A stretch of 64,000 bases of DNA from Phaeobacter sp. 11ANDIMAR09 (GTDB taxonomy: Bacteria; Pseudomonadota; Alphaproteobacteria; Rhodobacterales; Rhodobacteraceae). The stretch's first letter is position 1; every line of letters starts with the position of its first letter. The stretch spans positions 62,001 through 126,000 of the forward strand of contig NZ_LIKT01000003.1 in the NCBI RefSeq assembly GCF_001294455.1. The letters run 5' to 3'. Both the position numbers and the translations under genes were made by a program. The notes beneath the pieces were generated by a model, which did not search any database, was not told the origin of the DNA, and saw only the letters and a list, made by a program, of their open reading frames with translations. Positions 9,703 through 17,915 of this stretch are shown here, one piece after another.

Positions 9703-9977
9703 CGCCTGGCGCTAGACATACGAGCGCTTTCGCCCAGCCCTCCTTCTCGGGTGCTTAACGCGCGCGCCTAGAAGGCTGCAACATACACATTCCGTGACCC
9801 ATGTGATTGCAAACTGGGTTGAAGACATCTCCCCGATGCTCGATCTTTTGGCTTTAGAACAGGAGCACGTCGGCGAAGCGCCCTTTGCGCCCGCACCGGA
9901 TCTGGTCTAGTCTGCCGCCAATTGGCGGCCCTGGGGGCGGCCGCATGGATCGCAAAAGAGATCGAGCATCACAAGGC
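9703..9977. other. Intergenic stretch around 9.7-10.0 kb
   Basis: Together with 9302-9561 this makes up the longest non-coding interval around the 46-aa frame. It should hold the promoter of the minus-strand small transcript and of the plus-strand lipoprotein. I see no tRNA, repeat or confident promoter. The plus-strand frame at 9336-9695 looks like a shadow. Confidence 0.4.
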
Positions 9978-10496
9978 ATGACCAGACCATACGCCCCTTT
10001 TGTTGCGCGCCTCTCGCTTTGTTTGAGTCTGGGGCTTGGCGCCTGCGTCGAACAGGCCCCCCTGCGCGGGCCTGACCCAACCAGGCCAGAGGCCCCTCCC
10101 GGCGCGCCACCCGGCAGCTGTTGGCATCGAAACACCAGCCCGGCCGTCATTCAGACCGTCACCGACCAGCTCCTCGTCACGCCAGCGGTGGTTGATGAGA
10201 CAGGTCAGATCACCCAGCCCGCAGTGTTTCGCACGGTCACACGTCAGGAAATCGTCCAACCCCGGCGCGATACCTGGATCGAAACCCCCTGCCCCGCGCA
10301 AATGACACCAGAGTTCATTGCCTCGCTACAACGCGCCCTGGCGGCCCGCGGTCAATATCGTGGCCCGGTGACCGGCCATATCGATCGCGCGACCCGCCTG
10401 GCCATACGCCGCTACCAAAAAGAAACCGGTCAGGACAGCAGCACCCTCTCGCTGGAAACCGCGCGTCGCCTAGGGCTGATTGCCATTGCCCATTAA
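9978..10496 (+). CDS. Peptidoglycan-binding domain lipoprotein
   Basis: A 172-residue protein with a lipoprotein signal (MTRPYAPFVARLSLCLSLGL then GAC, a lipobox cysteine). The middle is proline-rich with a repeated VxTxxVxxE-type pattern (TVTDQLLVTPAVVDETGQIT). The C-terminal 65 residues form a PG_binding_1 domain (IASLQRALAARGQYRGPVTG, then IDRATRLAIRRYQKETG). It is probably anchored in the outer membrane and touches peptidoglycan. An upstream ATG at 9945 is possible; I chose 9978 because it begins the signal peptide. Confidence 0.75.
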   Translation: MTRPYAPFVARLSLCLSLGLGACVEQAPLRGPDPTRPEAPPGAPPGSCWHRNTSPAVIQTVTDQLLVTPAVVDETGQITQPAVFRTVTRQEIVQPRRDTWIETPCPAQMTPEFIASLQRALAARGQYRGPVTGHIDRATRLAIRRYQKETGQDSSTLSLETARRLGLIAIAH

Positions 10497-10794
10497 TTCG
10501 GCGGCCCAAGGAGCGCTAAATTCAACCTCCCCTTGGAACAATTGGGGGCAATCCCCACTCCACCCCGGTTAGAGCAAAGCGCTGCGCTCCCCTTTTTTCT
10601 GCTCAAACTCCGCCCAATCGCATTCAGGGCAAGCCGCAAATGAAGTCAATTCGGCCCGCGAACTGGCCAGAAGCAGGCCAGAGTTTCACAAAGCCGCGGG
10701 CTCTGCTAAACCCTAAAACAGAGCCGGACCCATTCTGAGGTCCCCTCACACGGTGCTCTCATCTGGCACAAAACTGACGGAGACCAGAGACATC

Positions 10795-11463
10795 ATGCGA
10801 AATGATCGCCTGCCAGAAACCGGATTTTTATCCGCAGCCTCGGCCCCGCTGCGGGACATGCTGGAAAGCCAGGCCAGCGAAGTGCGTCTCTCCAACGGAG
10901 AGGTTCTGTTTGAACAGGGCGATACGGGGGATGCCTTTTACGCCATTATCGCAGGCTCCTTGGAATTCTCTATCCTCTCGGCTTCGGGCCGCAAGCTCTC
11001 GCTGGACCTGATGCGCCCCGGCGCGGTCTTTGGTGAAATCGTTCTGTTTGATCCAGGCCCCCGTACCGCGACGGCCACAGCTGCAGAGCCCAGTCGGCTC
11101 CTGCGCCTGCGCAACCGGGACATCCTGACCCAGATCCAGAAACATCCGGAACTGGCCGGGGACCTGTTGCGTCTGGCCGGGCAACGCATGCGCTGGATGA
11201 ATATGCAGCTGAACGAGCAGGTTTTTCTGCCGATGCCAGTGCGCCTGGCCCGTAAGCTGCTGTATCTGACCCCGGACAATGGCAACGGCAAACTTGCCTT
11301 GTCGCAGGCAGAACTGGCGGAATATGTCGGCGCCACCCGCGAAGCCGTCTCCAAGACCCTGTCCAATTGGAAACGCAGCCAATTGATTGAAATCAGCAGG
11401 GGCGGTTTGCAAATTCTGGACCGCACCGCCCTGGGACTGTTGGCGGAACCAGAATCAATCTGA
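10795..11463 (+). CDS. Crp/Fnr-family transcriptional regulator
   Basis: A 222-residue regulator. The N-terminal cyclic-nucleotide-binding fold (about 25-130) has LSNGEVLFEQGDTGDAFYAI and MRPGAVFGEIVLFDPGPRTA; the C-terminal winged helix has LSQAELAEYVGATREAVSKT. There is no cysteine cluster, so it is not an oxygen-sensing FNR. The recognition helix carries Arg-Glu-x-x-x-Lys where E. coli CRP has Arg-Glu-x-x-x-Arg, consistent with reading TGTGA half sites. I start at ATG 10795; the frame is open from 10753. A perfect CRP-type palindrome lies 0.8 kb downstream. Confidence 0.88.
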   Translation: MRNDRLPETGFLSAASAPLRDMLESQASEVRLSNGEVLFEQGDTGDAFYAIIAGSLEFSILSASGRKLSLDLMRPGAVFGEIVLFDPGPRTATATAAEPSRLLRLRNRDILTQIQKHPELAGDLLRLAGQRMRWMNMQLNEQVFLPMPVRLARKLLYLTPDNGNGKLALSQAELAEYVGATREAVSKTLSNWKRSQLIEISRGGLQILDRTALGLLAEPESI

Positions 11464-11540
11464 CCCCAAGCTGCTTCCCTATTCCGGAATTGCGCGGGAA
11501 CCCGGCACAGCCATCAGCCAGCCGGGCGCCGCTGTTCTAG

Positions 11541-12110
11541 CTAGTTATGGTCCTTGCGCCACTCTGAGGGCGTCGGAGTCTCGGCCTGCCAAATGCCGCG
11601 GCTTGCGGCCTGGGCCTGGGCTGCTTCCGACAGATAGTGGCCCTGGCCCTCATCTGGCCAAGCCAGACCCTCTGCCACCAACAGCCCCCCTACATCCAGA
11701 CCATCTGCCTTGCAGGAGGCCAGGTAGTGTCCATAGCTGTCTTGTTCATTGCTGAAACATTCGACCCGCTCGGCCGAGGCGAGCATATCGCGAATCCGGT
11801 CCTCTGCCTCTGCAGCGCATTCCCAGTGACCGCCCCCGGCGGAATTGCACTGCTGAGCAACCTCCGGCGCATCAATGCCTACCAAACGGATGCGCAAATT
11901 GCCCAGCGCCAGAAAATCACCCTCGATGATACGAAAGGAGCCACCTGGTACCGTCAGCAAAGGGTCCAAGACACCGGCGAGGCGCTGAATGCTGTGCAAT
12001 TCCATGAATACCCTTGCAGAGGCGGAATCACCTTTGGGCAAATCAGCAGCTGAGGCTGTGCCGGCTGCAAAGGCAAGGACAGCACTTACAATGGTTCGTT
12101 TTATCATCAT
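11541..12110 (-). CDS. Secreted thermonuclease-family (SNase-like) protein
   Basis: A 189-residue exported protein with a signal peptide (MMIKRTIVSAVLAFAAGTAS then AADLP) and a staphylococcal-nuclease fold: RIIEGDFLALGNLRIRLVGI, DAPEVAQQC, YGHYLASCKADGLDVGGLLV, AEGLAW. Such proteins cleave nucleic acids extracytoplasmically, although some family members lack activity; the DxxE/R catalytic set is only partly obvious here. The frame is open to 12362 but the signal peptide fixes the start at 12110. The intergenic region upstream holds a CRP-type site. Confidence 0.8.
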   Translation of the reverse strand: MMIKRTIVSAVLAFAAGTASAADLPKGDSASARVFMELHSIQRLAGVLDPLLTVPGGSFRIIEGDFLALGNLRIRLVGIDAPEVAQQCNSAGGGHWECAAEAEDRIRDMLASAERVECFSNEQDSYGHYLASCKADGLDVGGLLVAEGLAWPDEGQGHYLSEAAQAQAASRGIWQAETPTPSEWRKDHN

Positions 12111-12271
12111 CAGGTGACCATTCTGGTTTTGGAGTAAAAGTAGCGTCAACCGCAACTCTGGACCGGAACTGGCCAATAATCTGTTAATTTCCGCCAATTT
12201 TCTTTTCCGACCCCATACAAAGTCGGTGCGCGGCCGGGCTATCAACAAAAATCTTCTTTCTTTCTTTGTCC

Positions 12272-12287
12272 TGTGAACCAGATCACA
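12272..12287. promoter_or_regulatory. CRP-type operator TGTGA-N6-TCACA
   Basis: TGTGAACCAGATCACA is a perfect match to the CRP/FNR-family consensus palindrome. Its centre (12279.5) lies about 41.5 bases before a predicted plus-strand start at 12321 with CATAGT at 12309-12314, the class II activator position. It could instead serve the minus-strand nuclease gene at 12110. Confidence 0.5.
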
Positions 12288-12320
12288 GAACCCAGCCGCA
12301 CTGCCTGCCATAGTCCCCTC

Positions 12321-12403
12321 AAGGCAGACGATATCATCCCATCCCGATGACTGCCGGACCATACAAGAGCCATATGCCCGCCAGCATATGGCTCTTTCCT
12401 TTT
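12321..12403 (+). ncRNA. Predicted CRP-activated small RNA
   Basis: A transcript of about 83 bases is predicted from a -10-like CATAGT (12309-12314) to an intrinsic terminator with a perfect 12-bp stem (AAGAGCCATATG at 12365-12376, CATATGGCTCTT at 12385-12396) followed by TCCTTTT. The -35 position is not consensus, as expected for an activator-dependent promoter overlapped by the CRP-type site. No plus-strand gene ends here, so the terminator must belong to a local transcript. The short ATG frame inside overlaps degP antisense and is not protein-like. Confidence 0.4.
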
Positions 12404-12446
12404 GAAAAGCCCTCTTTTCGTGACCTTAGCCCATCTCTTTTGGGCA

Positions 12447-12475
12447 CAAAAAAGGCCGGGGAAACCCCGGCCTTT
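12447..12475 (-). terminator. Intrinsic terminator of degP
   Basis: Stem GGCCGGGG (12454-12461) with CCCCGGCC (12465-12472) and a three-base loop, followed on the minus strand by TTTTTTG. It lies just after the degP stop. Confidence 0.85.
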
Positions 12476-12502
12476 GGTTTGGTCCAAAATCTTTGGACTT
12501 GT

Positions 12503-14026
12503 TTACTTGACCAGGTTCAAGGCGACAAACCTTGGGTCACCATTGCGCCGCACCAAAAGCAACAACGATTTACGGCCAGCTTCTTTGGCTTCGGAAATGC
12601 GGGCTTCCAAGCCGCTGATCGTCGCCACTTTCTGCTGTCCCGCTTCGGTGATGACATCGCCAGGGCGCAGACCTTTTTCCCAGGCCTCGGAAACTTCGTT
12701 GACCGAAAGCACAACCAGCCCATCAATGTCGGAAGACAGGTTCAGCTCGCCCCGGATCTTGTCTGTCAAAATTCCAACGGACAGGCCAAGCAGTTCCTTT
12801 TCAGTGACCTTTGGCTCTTCACTGTCGCCACCAGTGGCGGCACCAGCCTCACGCTCGGCGTCTTCACGACGGCCCAGGGTCACCTTCAGAGTTTCGGTCT
12901 TGCCCTCACGGTACACAACAACCCGAACTGTCTTGCCCACTTCGGTATTGCCGACGGTCCGCACCAGGCTGCGCGTGTTCTTCACGTCTTCACCATCAAA
13001 GCTGAGGATCACATCCCCCGCCTGCAGACCGGCCTCCTTAGAAGGACCATCCGGTACATCTGTGATCAGCGCGCCCTTGGCGTCTTCCAAACCCATGGCT
13101 TCGGCAACGTCATCGCTGACATCCTGAATACGCACGCCCAGCCAGCCACGACGAGTCTCGCCAAATTCTTTCAGCTGAACCACGACCTTGCTCACCACAT
13201 TGGAAGCCATGGAAAAGCCAATGCCGATCGAGCCACCATTGGGCGACAGGATTGCGGTATTCACCCCAACCACATCGCCATCCATATTGAACAGAGGCCC
13301 GCCGGAGTTGCCCCGGTTGATCGCCGCATCGGTCTGGATGTAATCGTCATAGGATCCTGACAGCTCCCGATTGCGGGCGGAGACAATCCCGGCAGAGAGC
13401 GAAAACCCCTGGCCAAGCGGATTGCCCATGGCCACGACCCAATCCCCGACACGGGCTGTGTCGCTATCGCCAAAGGTGACAAACTTCAGCGGCGCCGAGG
13501 CCTCGACCTTGAGCAGGGCAATATCCGTATTGGGATCGGTGCCAATCACCTTGGCGGGCAACAGCTCTTTGGGCTGACCATCACCGGGAAAGAATTCGAT
13601 TTGAATTTCATCCGCATCCGCGATCACGTGGTTATTGGTGACGATATAGCCATCTTCGGAGATCACAAATCCCGAGCCAAGCGCCGAAGAACGCTGCGGA
13701 CGGTTGCCGTTGCCACCATTGTTGCCGCCGTTGCGGTCCTGAAACTCGCGGAAGAAATCTTCAAAGGGAGAGCCTTCGGGCACTATGCCCTGCGGACCAG
13801 TGCGACCTTCGATTACTGTTGTAGTCGTGATATTCACCACTGCCGGACTGATCTCATCCGCCAAGGGTGCCAGGCTTTCGGGGCGGGCCTGGGCCGATAG
13901 CATCTGCGCCATGACCATCACCAGGCTAAGCACCCCCAGCCAAAGCACGCGCCACAGGGTGGCCTGTCCGTTGTGTTCCTTTGAAACTGCAATCGCCTTG
14001 GGCTGCACCGAGCTTCTCCTTGTCAT
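12503..14026 (-). CDS. degP: Do-family periplasmic serine protease/chaperone
   Basis: A protein of about 507 residues of the HtrA family. A signal anchor (VLWLGVLSLVMVMAQMLSAQ) precedes a trypsin-like domain; in numbering from the most upstream start the triad is His140 (TNNHVI), Asp175 (PNTDIAL) and Ser248 (RGNSGGP). Two PDZ domains follow (GWLGVRIQDVSDDVAEAMGL and LLGLSVGILTDKIRGELN). It degrades or refolds damaged envelope proteins. Starts are ambiguous: GTG 14047, ATG 14032, ATG 14026 (CAGGA upstream) and GTG 14008 (AAGGAG 7 bases upstream) are all in frame. hflK and hflC lie upstream on the same strand. Confidence 0.95.
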   Translation of the reverse strand: MTRRSSVQPKAIAVSKEHNGQATLWRVLWLGVLSLVMVMAQMLSAQARPESLAPLADEISPAVVNITTTTVIEGRTGPQGIVPEGSPFEDFFREFQDRNGGNNGGNGNRPQRSSALGSGFVISEDGYIVTNNHVIADADEIQIEFFPGDGQPKELLPAKVIGTDPNTDIALLKVEASAPLKFVTFGDSDTARVGDWVVAMGNPLGQGFSLSAGIVSARNRELSGSYDDYIQTDAAINRGNSGGPLFNMDGDVVGVNTAILSPNGGSIGIGFSMASNVVSKVVVQLKEFGETRRGWLGVRIQDVSDDVAEAMGLEDAKGALITDVPDGPSKEAGLQAGDVILSFDGEDVKNTRSLVRTVGNTEVGKTVRVVVYREGKTETLKVTLGRREDAEREAGAATGGDSEEPKVTEKELLGLSVGILTDKIRGELNLSSDIDGLVVLSVNEVSEAWEKGLRPGDVITEAGQQKVATISGLEARISEAKEAGRKSLLLLVRRNGDPRFVALNLVK

Positions 14027-14047
14027 CACCATTCCTGTTTTCGTCAC

Positions 14048-14433
14048 GTTTCTATTCTACCCTCACCGTCAATACTGACCATCAAGAGCCGCAGGTTACC
14101 GGCCAGCTCCAAACACAGGCTTTATCCTACAGTAGCTTAGTTTCAATGTAGGGGGAGAATTTCCTTTCACAACACCTGCATGCGCCAATCAATTCGTTGT
14201 GAAAAATTTGCACGGTTTTCCGCTCATCCCTGCCCCGACCTCCCGATCGCAAGAATAGCAACATTTTGGACAAGCACAGTCTAAAACCACAACTCAACCA
14301 TTAAATCGCTTGAGCACAGGCCTGGACATTCCCCTGTGTCACGGCTGACCGCACGGTCCCGGGCAAAACGAAAAGGGGCCAACCCTTAGGTCAGCCCCTT
14401 TTATGTTCCAACAAGCCATAGCCGCTAGATTTG
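14048..14433. other. Intergenic region between hflC and degP
   Basis: The stretch of 386 bases holds the hflC terminator (14365-14402), the degP promoter, and a 9-bp inverted repeat TTTCACAAC (14165-14173) / GTTGTGAAA (14196-14204). No gene or tRNA is visible. The inverted repeat could be an operator but no regulator is identified. Confidence 0.5.
14365..14402 (-). terminator. Intrinsic terminator of hflKC
   Basis: Minus strand: AAAAGGGGCTGACC, loop, GGTTGGCCCCTTTT, then CGTTTT. Arms at 14371-14379 and 14394-14402. It falls 32 bases after the hflC stop. Confidence 0.8.
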
Positions 14434-15312
14434 TTACTCAGCGGGTGTCCCGCGCGAGGATCTTAGATAGTTGAAGAACTCAGAGTCTGGTGACAGCACC
14501 AGCGAAGAGTTGCTGCCCTTCAACGCGCCTTCATAGGCATTCAGGCTGCGATAGAATTCAAAGAACTCAGGGTCGCGGCCATAGGCCTCGGCAAAGATGG
14601 CGTTCCGTTCGGCATCTGCCTCACCACGAATGATCTCGGCTTCGCGTTCTGCTTCAGAGACCAGCTCGACCACGGTACGATCGGCCTGAGCGCGAATGCG
14701 CTGCGCTGCCTCATTACCACGGGCGCGCTCGTCAGTGGCTTCACGCACACGTTCGGCCCGCATCCGCTCGAAGGTTGCTTCCAGGTTTTCAGAGGGCAGA
14801 TCGGTACGCTTCAAACGCACGTCAATGATCGCAATCCCGAGTGATTCCGCATCCAGGCTGGCGCCATTGCGGATCCGCAGCATCAGCGCGGCGCGATCCG
14901 AGGACAGGATGTCATTGGAGCTCACTGAGCCGAGGATTTCACGGGTTTGAGCCCGCAGGATCGAATCCAGACGGTTTTCAGCGGTGGCAATACCACCGGC
15001 ACCAACCGCTTGGCGGAACCGATTCACATCTACAACGCGGTAGCGCGCAAAGGCATCAACCACCAAACGGCGATCATCCGATGGAGTGATTTCCAGCGGG
15101 TCAATATCCCGGCTCAGGATCCGGTCATCATATCGAACGACTTCCTGAATAAGCGGGATTTTGAAAGCTAGACCGGGATCTTCCTTGACCGAGACCACAC
15201 GACCAAATTGCAGCACCAATGCCTTTTCGCGTTCATCCACGATGAAAACGGAGGACAGGATGCCAACGAGTGCCAATACGAGAACCGGCAGGAGGAAAGT
15301 TGTCTTTTTCAT
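14434..15312 (-). CDS. hflC: HflC, regulator of FtsH protease
   Basis: A 292-residue SPFH/prohibitin-domain protein with one N-terminal membrane helix (FLLPVLVLALVGILSSVFIV) and the domain start VDEREKALVLQFGRVVSVKE; the C-terminal third is a long charged helix rich in RAEREAEII patterns. HflC and HflK form a large periplasmic cage around FtsH in the inner membrane. The ATG overlaps the hflK stop as ATGA, so the two are coupled. Confidence 0.95.
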   Translation of the reverse strand: MKKTTFLLPVLVLALVGILSSVFIVDEREKALVLQFGRVVSVKEDPGLAFKIPLIQEVVRYDDRILSRDIDPLEITPSDDRRLVVDAFARYRVVDVNRFRQAVGAGGIATAENRLDSILRAQTREILGSVSSNDILSSDRAALMLRIRNGASLDAESLGIAIIDVRLKRTDLPSENLEATFERMRAERVREATDERARGNEAAQRIRAQADRTVVELVSEAEREAEIIRGEADAERNAIFAEAYGRDPEFFEFYRSLNAYEGALKGSNSSLVLSPDSEFFNYLRSSRGTPAE

Positions 15313-16475
15313 CAGTTGTTTCCTCCCGAACGGCGCAGCTCATTGAGCGGCAGATATGGGACAACGCCCTGCCCACCTTCACCGGTTGACTGGTCCAGGA
15401 TGACCTTGTTCACATTGCCCAGAACCTGCTCCATCGTTTCCAGATAAAGACGCTTGCGCGTCACTTCTGGTGCCTTTTGGTACTCGGTCAGAACCGCGCT
15501 AAAGCGGCTCGCCTCACCCTGGGCCTCGTTAACCACCTGGGCACGATAGCCTTCTGAGCGCTCCAGCAGTTCAGCTGCTTGCCCACGGGCCTGCGCCAGA
15601 GCGTTGTTGGCATAGGCATCAGCTTCGTTCTGACGCTGGTCGCGCTCCTGCTCAGCTGCCTGAACATCCAGGAAAGCTGCAATAACCGAGGCAGGTGGAT
15701 CCGCCTTGTCAAAGTTGACCCGGATGATGTTGATACCACTGTCGTAGTCATCCAGGGTCGCCTGGATCAAGTCCTGCAAACGTGCTGTAATCGCGCCACG
15801 ATCCCGGTTTAGGATCGGTGCCAGTTCAGACTGCGCAATGATTTCACGCATGGCTGATTCTGACACGGCCCGGATGGTGGGGCGCGCATCCCGCAGATTG
15901 AACAGGAACTTCGCCGGATCACTGATGTTCCAGACCACCTGGAAATCAATATCAACGATGTTTTCATCACCGGTCAGCATCAAACCAGCGTCAGAGCCAC
16001 GGCCACCAACACCGATATCTTCGGTCTGTTCGCGGGTGACCGGCAGGATTTCCTTGGTCACCAGCGGCCAGGGTGCAAAGTTCAGACCCGGATTACCGGT
16101 ATCCATATACTCACCAAGGAACAGTTCAATCGACTGCTCTTCTGGTTTGACCGTATAGAAACTGTTCATGCCCCAGAGCACAGCGCCAACAACCGCTGCA
16201 ATCGCCAGGGTGCCCTTGGTGAACAGAGGCGAGCCGCCGCCGCCCTGACCACCGCCAGTGCCGCCGCCTTGACCATTGCCGCCACGACCGCCCATCAGAA
16301 CGCGCAGCTGCTCCTGGCCTTTTTTGACCAGCTCATCAATTTCAGGGATCTGGGGGTCTTCGGGACGACGGCCACCGCCGCCTCCGCCATTGTTACCACC
16401 ACCGTTGTTTCCCCGGTTACCTCCGCCGCCAGAAGAGCCTCCGCCCCCCCAGGGGCCACCGCTATTGCCCGCCAT
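15312..16475 (-). CDS. hflK: HflK, regulator of FtsH protease
   Basis: A 387-residue partner of HflC. The N-terminus is a glycine/asparagine-rich cytoplasmic tail of about 100 residues, followed by one membrane helix (LAIAAVVGAVLWGMNSFYTV) and the SPFH domain (KPEEQSIELFLGEYMDTGNP). The ATG at 16475 has GGAG upstream; the frame extends 16 codons further but that part lacks a ribosome site. The tail is unusually Gly-rich even for HflK. gor lies 70 bases upstream. Confidence 0.94.
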   Translation of the reverse strand: MAGNSGGPWGGGGSSGGGGNRGNNGGGNNGGGGGGRRPEDPQIPEIDELVKKGQEQLRVLMGGRGGNGQGGGTGGGQGGGGSPLFTKGTLAIAAVVGAVLWGMNSFYTVKPEEQSIELFLGEYMDTGNPGLNFAPWPLVTKEILPVTREQTEDIGVGGRGSDAGLMLTGDENIVDIDFQVVWNISDPAKFLFNLRDARPTIRAVSESAMREIIAQSELAPILNRDRGAITARLQDLIQATLDDYDSGINIIRVNFDKADPPASVIAAFLDVQAAEQERDQRQNEADAYANNALAQARGQAAELLERSEGYRAQVVNEAQGEASRFSAVLTEYQKAPEVTRKRLYLETMEQVLGNVNKVILDQSTGEGGQGVVPYLPLNELRRSGGNN

Positions 16476-16545
16476 GTGTCTCCTATCCCTTTTCTGCCGC
16501 CTGTTGCGGCATCTGCACCACATTTGTGGTGGTAATCTTGTGAAT

Positions 16546-17901
16546 TCAAGTCGTTCGACTTGGCTGCTTCATTGTGACCAATTCTTCCGACATGGTGGGG
16601 TGAACCGCAACCGTCCGATCGAAATCTTCCTTGGTTGCCCCCATTTTTATCGCAATACCGGCCAATTGGATCATCTCACCCGCGCCAGGAGCCACGATGT
16701 GGCAGCCCAGAACCTTTCGGTTTGCCTTGCTGACGATCAGTTTCATCAGCACTTTCTGAGCCCGCCCCGCAAAGCTTTGCTGCATCGGTTTAAAGCTGGC
16801 CGAATAAACCTCGATCGCTTCCTGCGCGGCCGCCTCTTCTTCAGACAGGCCCACAGTGCCCATTTCCGGCTGGGTAAAGATCGCCGTCGGGATCAGCTCG
16901 TGATCCGGGCTGGTGGGATTGCCTTTGAACACGGTCTCGACAAAGGCCATGCCTTCGCGGATCGCCACTGGCGTCAGATTGGCACGATCCGTGACATCGC
17001 CAATGGCATAGATCGAAGGCACGCCTGTCTGGCTGTATTGGTCCACCAGGATCTCCCCCTTCTTGCCGCGCTCAACGCCCAGCGCTTCCAGCCCCAGGTT
17101 ATCTGCATTAGGGTGACGGCCAGTGGCATACATCACCTGATCAAACAGGGTCTCATTGCCCTTGGTGTCGGTGACGCGGATCTTGTCGCCCTCTTTCACC
17201 ATCGAGACCACATTAGTCTCCAGCTGCAGATCAACGCCATTGGCCACCATGCCTTCGGCCACCACATTGCGGGCCTCTTCGTCAAAGCCGCGCAGGATCT
17301 GGGTGCCGCGATAGAACTGGGTGGTTTTGACGCCCAACCCATTCATGATGCCGGCAAATTCCGAGGCGATATAGCCGCCGCCGACGATCAGGATACTCTC
17401 GGGCAGCTTGTCCAGGTGGAACATCTCGTTCGAGGTGATCGCCAGCTCCGAGCCGGGGAACTCCGGTACGGTAGGCCAGCCACCAGTGGCAATCAGAATA
17501 TGCTTGGCCGTCTTTTGCGTGCCATCTGCCAGCGCCACTGTATGGGCATCCACCAGCGTCGCGCGGCTGTCGTAATTGCTGACCGAGTTATTTTTCAGGA
17601 TACCGCGATAGATACCTTCCAGACGATCCAACTCGGCATGCAGTTTGGCCTTGAAACTGTCCCAGTCAAAGGCACCGCCCTTGATATCCCAGCCATAAGC
17701 CTGGGCATCGCCCACCATGGCAGAATATTCAGATGCAAAAACCATCAACTTTTTAGGCACACAGCCGCGAATGACGCAGGTGCCGCCATAGCGATCCTCT
17801 TCGGCCAGAGCCACCTTGGCGCCCTCTTGCGCCGCCACACGTGCCGCACGCACGCCGCCGGAACCGCCGCCAATAACAAAAAGATCGTAGTCAAAGCTCA
17901 T
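16546..17901 (-). CDS. gor: Glutathione-disulfide reductase
   Basis: A 451-residue flavoprotein disulfide reductase. FAD-binding GGGSGGVRAARVAA is at the N-terminus; the redox pair is Cys42 and Cys47 (GGTCVIRGCVPKKL); the NADPH motif is GGGYIASEFAGIMNGLG; the C-terminal dimer motif HPTMSEELVTM supplies the catalytic histidine. GCVPKKL supports glutathione reductase rather than dihydrolipoamide dehydrogenase. It keeps glutathione reduced in the cytoplasm. rpiA lies 15 bases upstream, so they are probably one operon. Confidence 0.95.
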   Translation of the reverse strand: MSFDYDLFVIGGGSGGVRAARVAAQEGAKVALAEEDRYGGTCVIRGCVPKKLMVFASEYSAMVGDAQAYGWDIKGGAFDWDSFKAKLHAELDRLEGIYRGILKNNSVSNYDSRATLVDAHTVALADGTQKTAKHILIATGGWPTVPEFPGSELAITSNEMFHLDKLPESILIVGGGYIASEFAGIMNGLGVKTTQFYRGTQILRGFDEEARNVVAEGMVANGVDLQLETNVVSMVKEGDKIRVTDTKGNETLFDQVMYATGRHPNADNLGLEALGVERGKKGEILVDQYSQTGVPSIYAIGDVTDRANLTPVAIREGMAFVETVFKGNPTSPDHELIPTAIFTQPEMGTVGLSEEEAAAQEAIEVYSASFKPMQQSFAGRAQKVLMKLIVSKANRKVLGCHIVAPGAGEMIQLAGIAIKMGATKEDFDRTVAVHPTMSEELVTMKQPSRTT

Positions 17902-17915
17902 TTTCGTCCTGCCTT

